A DNA stretch of 64,000 nucleotides from Planctomycetota bacterium (GTDB lineage: Bacteria > Planctomycetota > Planctomycetia > Gemmatales > Gemmataceae). Below, piece by piece: positions 1-8,117 of the stretch. The first letter of the stretch is position 1. Every line of letters starts with the position of its first letter. The notes beneath the pieces were generated by a model. It was not told the DNA's origin. It made no database searches and worked only from the letters and a program-made list of their open reading frames with translations. The position numbers and the translations under genes were made by a program. The DNA lies in contig JACPZP010000020.1 in the NCBI GenBank assembly GCA_016195405.1, positions 54,265-118,264 on the forward strand. Direction: 5' to 3'.

Positions 1-1
1 A

Positions 2-223
2 GGCCGCAAGCATCCGGCTCTCGCGGTCAACAAGAAAGGCGAGATCATCCTTGTGTGGACCGAAGGAACCAGCTGGCAACGTGGCGGCGGTCTCGCGTGG
101 CAGGTTTACGACAAGGAAGGCCTACCCACAAAGGAGCGTGGCCGGTTGGCGAACGGCATCGCGGTTTGGAGCTTGCCAACGGTCGTCGCCGAGGCGGATG
201 GGAAGTTCACGATACTTCACTAA
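2..223 (+). CDS. C-terminal end of a BNR/sialidase-like protein (partial)
   Basis: The reading frame is open from the first bases of the window to a TAA at 221-223, giving 73 residues with no start codon, so this is the 3' end of a gene that begins outside the window. The peptide contains HPALAVNKKGEIILVWTEGT, WQRGGGLAWQVYDKEG and ends in FTILH. This pattern of short beta strands with repeated tryptophans resembles the last blade of the BNR/sialidase-like proteins common in planctomycetes. No catalytic residue is visible in the fragment, so the family call rests on resemblance only. It runs toward the minus-strand genes that follow. Confidence 0.6.
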   Translation, partial: GRKHPALAVNKKGEIILVWTEGTSWQRGGGLAWQVYDKEGLPTKERGRLANGIAVWSLPTVVAEADGKFTILH

Positions 224-243
224 GTTCGCGTTCAACGGTTACT

Positions 244-582
244 TTAGAAAATGGTTCCACCGGGGCTCTGGGACGGACCTGCCCGTTTCATCATCATTTC
301 ACGTGAATCCTCCGAGATGAGCCGATATCCCAAGTCGTTCGCTCGAAAATCGAAGCAGTAGTAAAAGGGCAACCAGCGGATTCGAGGAATGGCAATGGGC
401 ACGGCCGGATCGTCCAGGTTGAATCGATGTAACAGGTGAATGAGAATTCCGTTGCAGTCTTCGCGCGATGTTCCCTCGCGGTCGTGCGGTCCGCCGAACG
501 TATGGCCAAATCGAATCCGCCCGCTGCTTGCGGACTTGATTGTGTCGTCGCCGAACAAGAACGTTCGCGGAGAGGAACGCAC
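244..582 (-). CDS. hypothetical protein, 112 aa
   Basis: A GTG-initiated frame on the minus strand lies 20 bp downstream of the RND permease and could be the last gene of that operon. Codon use looks like that of real genes here (mixed third positions biased to G and C) and the peptide has a folded-protein composition, with segments such as RIRFGHTFGGPHDREG and RWLPFYYCFDFRANDLGYRL. I see no signal peptide, membrane segment or known motif. No clear Shine-Dalgarno sequence precedes the GTG, so the start could lie inside the frame. The region could also be a decayed gene. I do not recognise the family. Confidence 0.4.
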   Translation of the reverse strand: MRSSPRTFLFGDDTIKSASSGRIRFGHTFGGPHDREGTSREDCNGILIHLLHRFNLDDPAVPIAIPRIRWLPFYYCFDFRANDLGYRLISEDSREMMMKRAGPSQSPGGTIF

Positions 583-602
583 AAGTCACCCCGTCACACT
601 TT

Positions 603-3600
603 CTACTTCCTCTCGAGCACGATATACCCCACCGGAATCACGATCCGCGTAAACAGCATATTCGCCGTCAAGCCGCCGATGACCATGATCGCGAGCGGCT
701 GCTGCATCTGGGCGCCGGGACCGACGCCGAGGGCGAGCGGGAACAAGCCGAGAATCGCGGCCAGGCTGGTCATCAGGATCGGGCGAAAGCGCGTGCGGCC
801 CGCGAGCAAGAGAGCGGGACGAAGATCCATGCCTTCACGGCGAAGTTGCTGGATGAATTCCACCAGGATGATGCCGTTCTTCATGTCCAGGCCGATCAAC
901 AGGATCGCCCCCATGTAACTGGAGACGTTTAATGGCGTGCCCGTCAGCCAGAGAGCGAAAAGACCGCTCACCAGCGACAACGGCTGAGTCATGAAAATGA
1001 GGAGCGGCAAGGCGACGGAGCGGAACTGAAAGGCGAGCATGATGAACACCAGCAGGATGGCCACCACCATCACCACCGCCAGGCTGCGAAATGCGGCCTG
1101 CATCTGCACGTAGTGGCCGCCCAGTTCCCAGCGATAGCCCGGTGGAAAGTCGCCCGCCTCGGTCATCTCGGCCATCCACCCTTTGATGTCGCTGACAACG
1201 GAGCCCAGGCCGGCTTCGCCTTCAGCCAATTCCGCGGTCACGAAGATGCCGGGCTGCTGGTTCTCGCGCGTTTGCTCGTCAGGAGTGCGCACCGGCGTGA
1301 CCTTGGCCAGCGTTGACACCGGGACTGCCCGCGTTGGGCCCAGGAGCGGCTGGAAGACGCCCATGTTCGGGGGAACGGCGGCGCTGTCGCCCACGAGCAC
1401 CCATTGATTCCGTACCGAGTCCGGATCGAATCCGCCTTGCCCAAAGCGGAAGGCGTTGGGATAGCGCACCCGAACCTCCGTGGCCCTTAGCGCCGACTCA
1501 GGAACCAGCGTGGCGATTTGGCCGAAGTAAATGGCTCGAAGTTGGCGCTCGATCTCAGCGGCGGTCAGGCCGCATTTGGACGCGCGGGCGCCGTCGACTT
1601 GGATCAACAGATCGGGATTGCCCTCGAAGACATTGCTGTTGACCGCTTTGATGCCGCGGCCCTTGCCTTTCTTCTCCAGCGTTTCGCCAACGTTTTCAGC
1701 CAGCCGGCGCAGCGTCGCGTATTCGGGACCGAAGATTTTGATCTCCACCGCCTTGTTCGCACCGGAGAGATCGTTGAGTTCATCGGCCATGATCTGCATC
1801 GTCTCGAAGCGGAGCTGGTGTTCGGAGAAATGTTCCTTAATCTCGTCCTCGATTTCGTCCTTGATTTCGGACAAGGTCCGACGGCGATACTTCGCACGAA
1901 ATGCGGCCACGCCTTGCTTCTTGACCTCGTCTTCAATCTCGCTGAACTTCGGCCGCACCGGTTTGCGGAGCAAGCTGATCGGGTCGTTTTCCGCGGGCCG
2001 CAGAATGACCTGAATGTCGCCGCGGTCCGTCTTGGTAGCGAACATGCCGTTTTCGCTGCCGGTGCGGCGGACGTAGGCAAGCACATCGGGGTTCTCGGAG
2101 AGGATGAGTTCCAAAGTGCGGGCCATCTCTTCGGTGCGGCGGAGCGGAGTGCCGCTGGGCGCGAAGTAGTCGAGGATAAACGCGCCTTCGTCCATCGCGG
2201 GCATCAAGCCGGTTTCGAGGCCTTTGAACAGCGGGGCATGGGGTGGCTTGCCGGGTTCGTGCTTCGCCCAGTAGTTGGGAATCCCGGTGACGAGCACGAC
2301 GCCGGCCAAAACAGCGATACCGGACAGCGTGAGCACAATTCTGGGAAACCGAAGCGCTCCGGCCAGCATCAGCTCATAGGCATAGGCGACGCCGCGATAG
2401 ATAGGCCCCGGCGGCGGCATCGGCCTACCCGCCAAAAACTTGGCCGCGAAAACCGGAATGAGGGTCAGGCTGATGACCATGGACACAAGCACCGCGACGG
2501 CGAGCGACCAGCTTAGAGCGGCGAAGAATTGGCCGTAGACGCCCACGATAAACGCCAATGGCACGAAGACCAGAACGGTGGTGAGCGTAGAGCCGACGAC
2601 CGCGCCGGTGATTTCTCCGGAAGCCGCGTCAATAGGATCCGCAGCCAGTTCCCCTCGCCCCTCGGGGGAGAGGGGTTGGGGGTGAGGGGAGACTCGCGGC
2701 GTCAGATGGCGGGCGATGTTTTCGATGACGACGACGGTGTCGTCGATAATGAGGCCGATGGCGACGGCGAGACCGCCCAGCGACATCAGGTTGAGGGTCT
2801 GGCCGCTCCAGTAGAGGAACAGAAACGTGATCGCCAGCGTGATCGGAATCGCCAGGGCGGAGATCAAGGTCGCCCGCCAACTCCGCAAGAACGCGAGCAG
2901 AATCAGCACGCTGAACAGACCGCCGATCAGGATGGCGTCCCGGACGTTGTCGATGGAGGTTTCGATGAACTGCGATTGGTCATATGCCAGGGTGGCCCGA
3001 ATGTTCGGCGGTATGGAATGCTCGGCAAGCAACTTGCGGATGGCTTCGGAAATGTTGACGCTGTTGCCGCCATGCCGGCGGAAGACGCTCACGACGACGG
3101 CGTCACGGCCTTCGTAGCCGATCGACTGGACGCGGTCCTGGTGCTGGATTTGGACGTTGGCAACATCGCGGACACGCAGGGGCTGGTTGTTCTTGGCGGA
3201 GATCACCAGATCTTCGATGTGGCGGGCGTCGTCTCCCTGGGTGTTGACGATGATCTGGAAAGCGAACGGCGGCTCCTCGATGCGGCCGACCGGTTGCAGG
3301 CGGTGCACCTTGCCGATCTGATCGGCCAAATCCGCGGCCGAAAGTCCGGCGGCGAGCAGGTCGTCGGGTCGGACGATGACGTCGATCTCGCGGATGTTGC
3401 CGCCGGCGACGTTGGCGTAGAGCACGTCGGGGATGTTCTTGATCTGCTTGGCGAGTTGGTAGTAGGCGTAGTCGCGCAGTTGAGCCGGATTGTCGCCGCC
3501 GACTAGCACCACGGAAAGGATGGGAAAAATGGACGGCGTCATCTGCTCGACGGCAATCTCAACGTCGGGCGGCAATTGTGACCGGATGGCGCCGATGCGG

Positions 3601-3932
3601 TTCCAGGTGAGCTGCTCGGCCCGCTTCATGTCGGTGCCCGGACTGAAGTCGATGAAGAGATCACAGCCGCCGCGAATGGTCTTGGAGCGGACGCCGGAGA
3701 CGCCCAAGACCGTGCTGACGGCCTGCTCGATGGGGATGGTGACCTGCAGCTCCATGTTGCGCAGGTCGAAGCCGGGTTTCTTGGCGACGATGGCGATGCG
3801 CGGAAAGGTGATCTCAGGATAGACGCCGCTCGGCATGAGCGTGACGCTGTAGGTGCCGCCGAGCACGAGCAGGATGGTCGTCAGCACCACGGCGCCGAAA
3901 TAGGGCCTGGCTTTGGAGGCGAGGTTGAACAT
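603..3932 (-). CDS. efflux RND transporter permease subunit (AcrB/CzcA superfamily)
   Basis: This is the inner-membrane, proton-driven pump of a tripartite efflux system of about 1109 residues, slightly longer than the usual 1020-1050. The N-terminal membrane segment starts around FNLASKARPYFGAVVLTTIL. Two large periplasmic loops alternate with two sets of membrane helices. The helix-4 proton-relay pair is present in LIIDDTVVVIEN (about residue 400), and the helix-10 lysine in GLDMKNGIILVEF (about residue 1015), as in HAE-type pumps. I chose the ATG at 3932; a TTG nine codons upstream is also open. The family pumps drugs, solvents or metal ions and the substrate cannot be read here. A repeat-derived peptide interrupts the cytoplasmic loop after helix 4. 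Adaptor and TolC genes lie upstream beyond the RAYT insertion. Confidence 0.93.
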   Translation of the reverse strand: MFNLASKARPYFGAVVLTTILLVLGGTYSVTLMPSGVYPEITFPRIAIVAKKPGFDLRNMELQVTIPIEQAVSTVLGVSGVRSKTIRGGCDLFIDFSPGTDMKRAEQLTWNRIGAIRSQLPPDVEIAVEQMTPSIFPILSVVLVGGDNPAQLRDYAYYQLAKQIKNIPDVLYANVAGGNIREIDVIVRPDDLLAAGLSAADLADQIGKVHRLQPVGRIEEPPFAFQIIVNTQGDDARHIEDLVISAKNNQPLRVRDVANVQIQHQDRVQSIGYEGRDAVVVSVFRRHGGNSVNISEAIRKLLAEHSIPPNIRATLAYDQSQFIETSIDNVRDAILIGGLFSVLILLAFLRSWRATLISALAIPITLAITFLFLYWSGQTLNLMSLGGLAVAIGLIIDDTVVVIENIARHLTPRVSPHPQPLSPEGRGELAADPIDAASGEITGAVVGSTLTTVLVFVPLAFIVGVYGQFFAALSWSLAVAVLVSMVISLTLIPVFAAKFLAGRPMPPPGPIYRGVAYAYELMLAGALRFPRIVLTLSGIAVLAGVVLVTGIPNYWAKHEPGKPPHAPLFKGLETGLMPAMDEGAFILDYFAPSGTPLRRTEEMARTLELILSENPDVLAYVRRTGSENGMFATKTDRGDIQVILRPAENDPISLLRKPVRPKFSEIEDEVKKQGVAAFRAKYRRRTLSEIKDEIEDEIKEHFSEHQLRFETMQIMADELNDLSGANKAVEIKIFGPEYATLRRLAENVGETLEKKGKGRGIKAVNSNVFEGNPDLLIQVDGARASKCGLTAAEIERQLRAIYFGQIATLVPESALRATEVRVRYPNAFRFGQGGFDPDSVRNQWVLVGDSAAVPPNMGVFQPLLGPTRAVPVSTLAKVTPVRTPDEQTRENQQPGIFVTAELAEGEAGLGSVVSDIKGWMAEMTEAGDFPPGYRWELGGHYVQMQAAFRSLAVVMVVAILLVFIMLAFQFRSVALPLLIFMTQPLSLVSGLFALWLTGTPLNVSSYMGAILLIGLDMKNGIILVEFIQQLRREGMDLRPALLLAGRTRFRPILMTSLAAILGLFPLALGVGPGAQMQQPLAIMVIGGLTANMLFTRIVIPVGYIVLERK
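2649..2692. repeat. in-frame GC-rich palindromic repeat inside the RND gene
   Basis: A 44-bp run of C/G blocks (CCCCTC, CCCTCGGGGGAG, AGGGG) reads on the coding strand as SPHPQPLSPEGRGE, a peptide widely seen where a dispersed bacterial palindromic repeat falls inside a gene. It preserves the frame and adds about 14-15 residues to the cytoplasmic loop between helices 4 and 5 of the permease. It is absent from the equivalent loop of standard family members. Confidence 0.75.
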
Positions 3933-3961
3933 CGTTCGTGAAACTAACCGTGGAACCAACC

Positions 3962-4056
3962 GTAGCCGCAGCCTTTAGGCTGCGCTCCTGGCCACGGTGA
4001 GTCGTTCGCGTCTGGCGCCCGCCAACGCAGCGTGTAACCGCAGCCTTTAGGCTGCG
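3962..4056 (+). repeat. two REP hairpins (family A) downstream of the RAYT gene
   Basis: Two copies of CGCAGCC-TTTA-GGCTGCG (3967-3984 and 4039-4056) form perfect 7-bp stems with a four-base loop. The first has the 5' head GTAGC (3962-3966), the second GTAAC (4034-4038). The GTAG head followed by a hairpin is the known recognition architecture of REP-associated tyrosine transposases. Both copies point the same way and lie between the transposase stop and the permease start. Confidence 0.85.
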
Positions 4057-4067
4057 AATAGCGGACG

Positions 4068-4559
4068 CTACAGCGTTGCGGTGTCCTTCATAACTTCATT
4101 GAGGTCAGCACCGATGGCGCCGGTGAAGGCATAATCCTGCCAGCTGTCTACTAATCTTTTTCGAACGGGATTGTCGGCGATGTATCGAATTCGCGTGCCC
4201 AGCTCTTCCTTTGACCGCAGAATGTGATCGTGGAAGTCCTTCTGCCATTTGAATTCACGTCCGTGTTGAGCGAACCAAAAGCCAGTTGACTGTTTGAAAT
4301 CCACCATCGCTTGCCACGTATCCGTGGTTTCGTTCAACCCGTGAACTATTAGATGAAGGTGATCGGGCATGAAGCAATAAATGAAAGCGACGCAATGAGT
4401 CTTGTGAAGACAGCGCGCCAAGATCGCCAGAAATTCCTCGACTATGGAAGCCTTCAAGAACGGAGTGCGACGATCTTCAATGCACGCAGTGAAGGAGACC
4501 GTAACAATGCCCCGATAACATTCACGTGGTAGGCGATGTTTCTTTTCTTGGACAAACAT
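4068..4559 (-). CDS. REP-associated tyrosine transposase (RAYT, Y1_Tnp family)
   Basis: This is a single-strand DNA transposase of the HUH type that nicks and joins DNA at REP hairpins. The metal-binding HUH motif is visible as PDHLHLIVHG (His67 and His69), and the catalytic tyrosine is Tyr126 in RYIADNPVRKRLV, the usual Y-x-x-N-P-V context. The length of 163 residues fits the family. I chose the ATG at 4559 because GGAGGA lies five bases upstream; the GTG at 4574 falls inside a REP copy. Four REP hairpins flank the gene, two on each side in opposite orientation. It separates two genes of an efflux operon that are normally adjacent, so it probably arrived by insertion. The catalytic residues look intact. 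Confidence 0.92.
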   Translation of the reverse strand: MFVQEKKHRLPRECYRGIVTVSFTACIEDRRTPFLKASIVEEFLAILARCLHKTHCVAFIYCFMPDHLHLIVHGLNETTDTWQAMVDFKQSTGFWFAQHGREFKWQKDFHDHILRSKEELGTRIRYIADNPVRKRLVDSWQDYAFTGAIGADLNEVMKDTATL

Positions 4560-4572
4560 GGCTCCTCCCAGC

Positions 4573-4671
4573 ACAGCCTAAAGGCTGCGGCTACGATCCC
4601 GAACGCTGCAATTATCGAGTGCACACAGCCGCCTTTCCTCCAAGACCACGCAGCCTAAAGGCTGCGGCTAC
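4573..4671 (-). repeat. two REP hairpins (family A) upstream of the RAYT gene
   Basis: Two copies of the same REP in the opposite orientation to the left pair. On the minus strand they read GTAGC-CGCAGCC-TTTA-GGCTG(T/C)G at 4573-4594 and 4649-4671. Both have the complete GTAGC head; the first carries one stem change. They lie between the adaptor stop codon and the transposase start, so a transcript running from the adaptor gene into the transposase would contain both hairpins. Confidence 0.85.
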
Positions 4672-4675
4672 GCAA

Positions 4676-5929
4676 CTACGATTCCAATTTCAGCTCATCG
4701 CCGTTACGCAAGCCGTGACCGCCCTCGATCACGAACAGCAGGTCATGAGGATCGACGGCTTCGTGGCTTTCGGGATCGATGAGCCTTAAGAGTTCGACCA
4801 CATGCCGGTTTCGGTCGCGCACTCCTAAGATGGCCTGAAGCTTTCGGGCTTTCGCCGTTTTTTCCTCCTTGCCAGCGGAGTCCTTCTCGCTCTTCACATC
4901 GGCGGCCACGATGACGATCGGCGGGTCTTGATCCTCCTGAAGAGCGGCCTCCGGAATGGTGAGGCGCTTCTTCTCCGGTTGCGTCACGACTTCAACGCGG
5001 ACGACGGTGTTGGCTCGCAGACGCAGCTCGCGATTGGGAAAGCGCACTTTGACGAAGAAGTTGCCCGTATCCGCCTGGGCTTGTTCGGCAAGGAAGACAA
5101 GGTTGCCCTGGGGTGCAGGGTTGTTTCCCACGGTCCCGGCCCTTCGCAGAGAGGCCGGCTGCTGGAGCGCGAGACGCGGCAACATGTGCGGCGGCGCAAC
5201 GCACAAGATGTCGATGTCCTGCAAGTTGATGATGTCCGCGACCGGGGCGCCGACGGCCAACGTCTGACCTGGAACCACCTGGATAGATCCGAGGATGCCC
5301 GATATCGGCGCCCGGAGCTTGAAATACTCGAGCTGCGTTTGCAAACCCTGTGCTTCCGCGCGGGCCGCCCGCTGCTTGGCGAGAGCGCCCTTCTGTTTCG
5401 AACGTGCGTCTTGCAAGGCGAGCCGGGCCTTGTCCAACTCGATGCGCGACACCAGCGGCAACTGGCCGTCGGATGTGTCCGGTGGCCGCAGCTTCTCCAG
5501 ACGGCCCAGTTCGAGGAGCGCGAGCTGCTCGGTGAGGTCCGTTTGGGTCTTCAGCTCGTCCAGTTCCTCGGCAAGGGCCTGCGCCTTCTCAACATTGGCC
5601 TTCGCAATGCGATCGTCCAGTTGCACGACGACCTGGCCATGGTCGACCCACTGGCCCTCGTGCAAACGCTTTCCTTTGCCGTCTTCCAGAATGGAGACGA
5701 TGCGTCCCTCCACCAGAGACGTGATCCGCCCCGCCTGGTTGGGCAAGGGCACGGCGCCGCCCACCAATTCGGTGCGTTCCTCGAGCGCGAGAACCTGTGG
5801 GGCGACGACCTTGACTTGCGCGTGCTGATGTTCTTCCGTCACGGCCGGCGGCAGGCTGCCGCCACAGCCGGAAGACGAGAGCGTGCAGAGGACGACCGCA
5901 AAGACGATTCGGATCCGGGAATGGAGCAT
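4676..5929 (-). CDS. efflux RND periplasmic adaptor subunit (HlyD/MFP family lipoprotein)
   Basis: This is the membrane-fusion protein that links the RND pump to the outer-membrane channel. The N-terminus has a basic start, a hydrophobic stretch and a lipobox ending SSSGC, so it should be a lipoprotein held in the inner membrane. The order is the family's: a lipoyl-like half around GRIVSILEDGKGKRLHEGQW, a long alpha-helical hairpin rich in Leu, Ala and Lys, the second lipoyl half KLRAPISGILGSIQVVPGQT, then beta-barrel and membrane-proximal domains. I chose the ATG at 5929 because it starts the signal peptide directly; a GTG at 5947 lies inside a dispersed repeat. The gene follows the TolC-like gene, with which it is probably co-transcribed. 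Confidence 0.9.
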   Translation of the reverse strand: MLHSRIRIVFAVVLCTLSSSGCGGSLPPAVTEEHQHAQVKVVAPQVLALEERTELVGGAVPLPNQAGRITSLVEGRIVSILEDGKGKRLHEGQWVDHGQVVVQLDDRIAKANVEKAQALAEELDELKTQTDLTEQLALLELGRLEKLRPPDTSDGQLPLVSRIELDKARLALQDARSKQKGALAKQRAARAEAQGLQTQLEYFKLRAPISGILGSIQVVPGQTLAVGAPVADIINLQDIDILCVAPPHMLPRLALQQPASLRRAGTVGNNPAPQGNLVFLAEQAQADTGNFFVKVRFPNRELRLRANTVVRVEVVTQPEKKRLTIPEAALQEDQDPPIVIVAADVKSEKDSAGKEEKTAKARKLQAILGVRDRNRHVVELLRLIDPESHEAVDPHDLLFVIEGGHGLRNGDELKLES

Positions 5930-5930
5930 C

Positions 5931-5957
5931 GGAAAGGGTCCTGACACCTTTTTCAGC
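5931..5957 (-). repeat. dispersed GGTGTCAGGACCC repeat at the tolC-adaptor junction
   Basis: On the minus strand the segment reads GCTGAAAAAGGTGTCAGGACC followed by CTTTCC. A near-identical copy lies at 11491-11521, and a related palindrome with GGGGTCAGGACCCC lies at 51467-51534. The TGA stop of the TolC-like gene and a possible GTG start of the adaptor both fall inside the element, so the insertion defines the end of one coding region and separates the two genes. Confidence 0.55.
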
Positions 5958-7269
5958 GTGCGGCCGTCATGGCGGGGTCGGCGACGGCTAGGGCGACGTC
6001 GGCTTGGGCCTGGCTCGCTTCCCAGAGCGCGTCGAGATGGCCCGAGCGCGCCCGGAGCAGCTTGCGCCGCATGTCGATGACGCGCAGAACGTCCACGCCG
6101 GGATCGCCTTGCAGAAAGAGCTTTTCTATTCCCGCCAGCCCAGATCGCAAGTTCGGCAGGACCTCTTTCTCGTAAACCGCCACTCCGGTCCGGGCGATCT
6201 CCCAGCGCGCCAAGGCCGCCGCCACTTCCTGCTCAATTTGCACCTCGGTTTGCCGAAGCTCCAACAGGGCCCGCTGCCGTTCCGCCTGCCGTTGCTGAAT
6301 CTCGCCGCGGCCGGTGTTGCAAAAAGGCAGCGGCATAACGACCTGGCCGCCAATGAAATTGATGCGCGATTGGTCGATTTGGTAGTTAGCGCCGACGCTT
6401 GGGTTGCCGAATCGATCCGCGACCGTCAGGCGCAGCTTGGCTTCCGATTCGGCAATGGCAGCTTGCCGCGAACGGCGATCGGGCCGGCGTTCGAGGGCCA
6501 GCGCCTCCAGATTGGATCGATCCTCCACGATTGACGGAACCGCGAGTGAGCCAAGCGGTCGCACGTTGAGGCTGGAGACGCCCAGACTTCGTGCCAATTG
6601 GACGGCGCCGGCTGTCAAGGACGCACGCGCCGGCGGCAGTTGAGCGCGCACGTCATCGACTTCGCTTCGGGCCAAGATTAAGTCCGCGGGGCGGAGCTTG
6701 CCGGCTTCGACCAGCTTCTTCACTTGGTCGGCGCCTTGTTGATTCAGTTGGATCGTTTCTTCGATGAGCTGGAGCTTTTGTTGTTGATAGATGACGGTGC
6801 GGAACGCTTTGGCCACGCGGATCGCCAACAAGGTTTCCGCATGGGCGATGTCCCATTCAGCGCGGGACAGGTTAGCGAAAGCCGCCTCACGCCGATATCT
6901 CCCTTGTTGACGGATCTCAACCGGAATGGCAAGGATGTACTGGCTTTGCACCGGAGTGGTGATGCCGGTGTCGCGCGGCCCAGAGACGCCTTGCAGGACC
7001 GCTTCGAAAGTCGGGTTATGGGGATAGGTTCGTGCAATGACCACGCCGGCGGCGGCGACGCCCTGTTGTTGCCGCAGTGCCGCCAACTCTGGATTGTTCT
7101 GCAAGGCCCAAGCGACCGCGTCCGGCAGCGTCAACTCCTGAGGCACCGGAGGCAACAAGCTGGCTGCCGGGCGCTCCTGGCCGAAGCTCGCGGAATGGGA
7201 GCACAGCATCATGAGGCATGCCGTCAGCGCTGCCCAAAATCCGCACCAAACTGTTCGAAGCTTATGCAT
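5953..7269 (-). CDS. TolC family outer-membrane efflux protein
   Basis: This is the outer-membrane channel of the tripartite efflux system, 438 residues, normal for the family. A signal peptide runs from MHKLRTVWCGFWAALTACLM to about residue 30 (SASFGQ). The rest is two repeats of long amphipathic helices, starting with LPDAVAWALQNNPELAALRQ, the typical TolC opening. The second repeat includes RQAAIAESEAKLRLTVADRF and the family-like PLPFCNTGRGEIQQRQAE. It is the first gene of the minus-strand efflux operon and lies back to back with the PepSY/two-component operon, with about 330 bp between the start codons. Confidence 0.92.
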   Translation of the reverse strand: MHKLRTVWCGFWAALTACLMMLCSHSASFGQERPAASLLPPVPQELTLPDAVAWALQNNPELAALRQQQGVAAAGVVIARTYPHNPTFEAVLQGVSGPRDTGITTPVQSQYILAIPVEIRQQGRYRREAAFANLSRAEWDIAHAETLLAIRVAKAFRTVIYQQQKLQLIEETIQLNQQGADQVKKLVEAGKLRPADLILARSEVDDVRAQLPPARASLTAGAVQLARSLGVSSLNVRPLGSLAVPSIVEDRSNLEALALERRPDRRSRQAAIAESEAKLRLTVADRFGNPSVGANYQIDQSRINFIGGQVVMPLPFCNTGRGEIQQRQAERQRALLELRQTEVQIEQEVAAALARWEIARTGVAVYEKEVLPNLRSGLAGIEKLFLQGDPGVDVLRVIDMRRKLLRARSGHLDALWEASQAQADVALAVADPAMTAAR

Positions 7270-7504
7270 GGCGACCTTGCCGAATGGGAGGCTTGCGCGC
7301 TTAACTCTTCATCGACCGATAATGCCGTGCTGCTGGCGGTAATCCGGTCGTCCAATTGGCCACAAGAAGGCAAATGAGGCACAGAGAAATGGCTGCCCAT
7401 CTTTCCATCCTTGTGCATCTTGCGCTTTTTCGTGGCGAACCTCGCCGCAATCATAGCGAGACGAGCTAAGTCGGCGATGAAGTGAAGATAAGAACGAATT
7501 TATT

Positions 7505-7541
7505 CTTAATTCACCTTAAGCTCACGCTCGCGCGGTATTCT
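7505..7541 (+). promoter_or_regulatory. candidate response-regulator box and promoter of the PepSY/two-component operon
   Basis: CTTAAT (7505-7510) and CTTAAG (7515-7520) form a direct repeat with a 10-bp period inside an AT-rich patch (7485-7520) of an otherwise GC-rich divergent gap. This resembles boxes bound by OmpR-family regulators such as PmrA. A possible -10, TATTCT, lies at 7536-7541, so the second half-site would overlap the -35 region. The PepSY gene starts at 7599. The remainder of the 7270-7598 gap shows no gene; it must also hold the promoter of the efflux operon. This is an inference from spacing and motif only. Confidence 0.4.
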
Positions 7542-7598
7542 CATCCTCGCGAGTGCAGACAAATCGGTTCAATCAGGATTTCCGCAAAGGAGAATGAC

Positions 7599-8105
7599 AT
7601 GCGACGTGTTTGCAGTTTTCTGATGATCGCGGTTCTCGGCGTTCTTTGGACGAGCGCGGCCGCTCGGCCGGACGAGGAAAAGGTAGCGCTCGACAAGCTT
7701 CCCAAAGCGGTGGCCGACGCCGTAAAGAAGCGCTTCCCGAAGGCCGAGATGACCGAAGCCGCCAAGGAAACCGAAAACGACAAGACGGTGTTCGAAGTCA
7801 CCGTCAAGGACGCCGGCAAGACGATTGACGTGACCCTGACGCCCGAAGGAACCATCTTGGGGTTGGAGAAAGAAATCGCCGCCAAGGATTTGCCCAAAGC
7901 CGTCACCGAGAGCATCGACGCTAAGTATCCCAAGGCAAGCTATAAGTACGCCGAAGAGGTCATCAAGGTCAAGGACGGCCAAGAGAAACTGGAATACTAT
8001 GAGGTGAGACTCGTCACCGCCGACTGCAAGATGTTGGAAGTGGTGGTCGCGCCAAACGGTAAGATCACCAAGGTCGAAGATCAAACGAAGAAAAAGAGCG
8101 ATTGA
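7599..8105 (+). CDS. secreted PepSY-like domain protein
   Basis: This 168-residue exported protein has a signal peptide (MRRVCSFLMIAVLGVLWTSA, cleavage near AAARP) followed by two PepSY-like units of about 65 residues. Each unit starts with an LPKAV motif (KLPKAVADAVKKRFPKAEM and DLPKAVTESIDAKYPKASY) and ends in a beta sheet (DVTLTPEGTILGLE and LEVVVAPNGKITKVE). The ATG at 7599 is chosen because AAAGGAGA lies 6-12 bases upstream and it starts the signal peptide. PepSY-like proteins are small periplasmic proteins often encoded beside two-component systems. This one is followed by a response regulator 12 bp downstream, so it probably serves as a signal-binding or modulating partner of the sensor. 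Function is inferred. Confidence 0.85.
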   Translation: MRRVCSFLMIAVLGVLWTSAAARPDEEKVALDKLPKAVADAVKKRFPKAEMTEAAKETENDKTVFEVTVKDAGKTIDVTLTPEGTILGLEKEIAAKDLPKAVTESIDAKYPKASYKYAEEVIKVKDGQEKLEYYEVRLVTADCKMLEVVVAPNGKITKVEDQTKKKSD

Positions 8106-8117
8106 ACGGGTGACGGT

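Noticed and set aside
1518..2516. A 332-codon open frame on the plus strand opposite the RND permease
   Set aside because: It is antisense to a clearly conserved membrane pump and its peptide is full of His, Asp and Gly in the manner of a shadow frame in GC-rich DNA.
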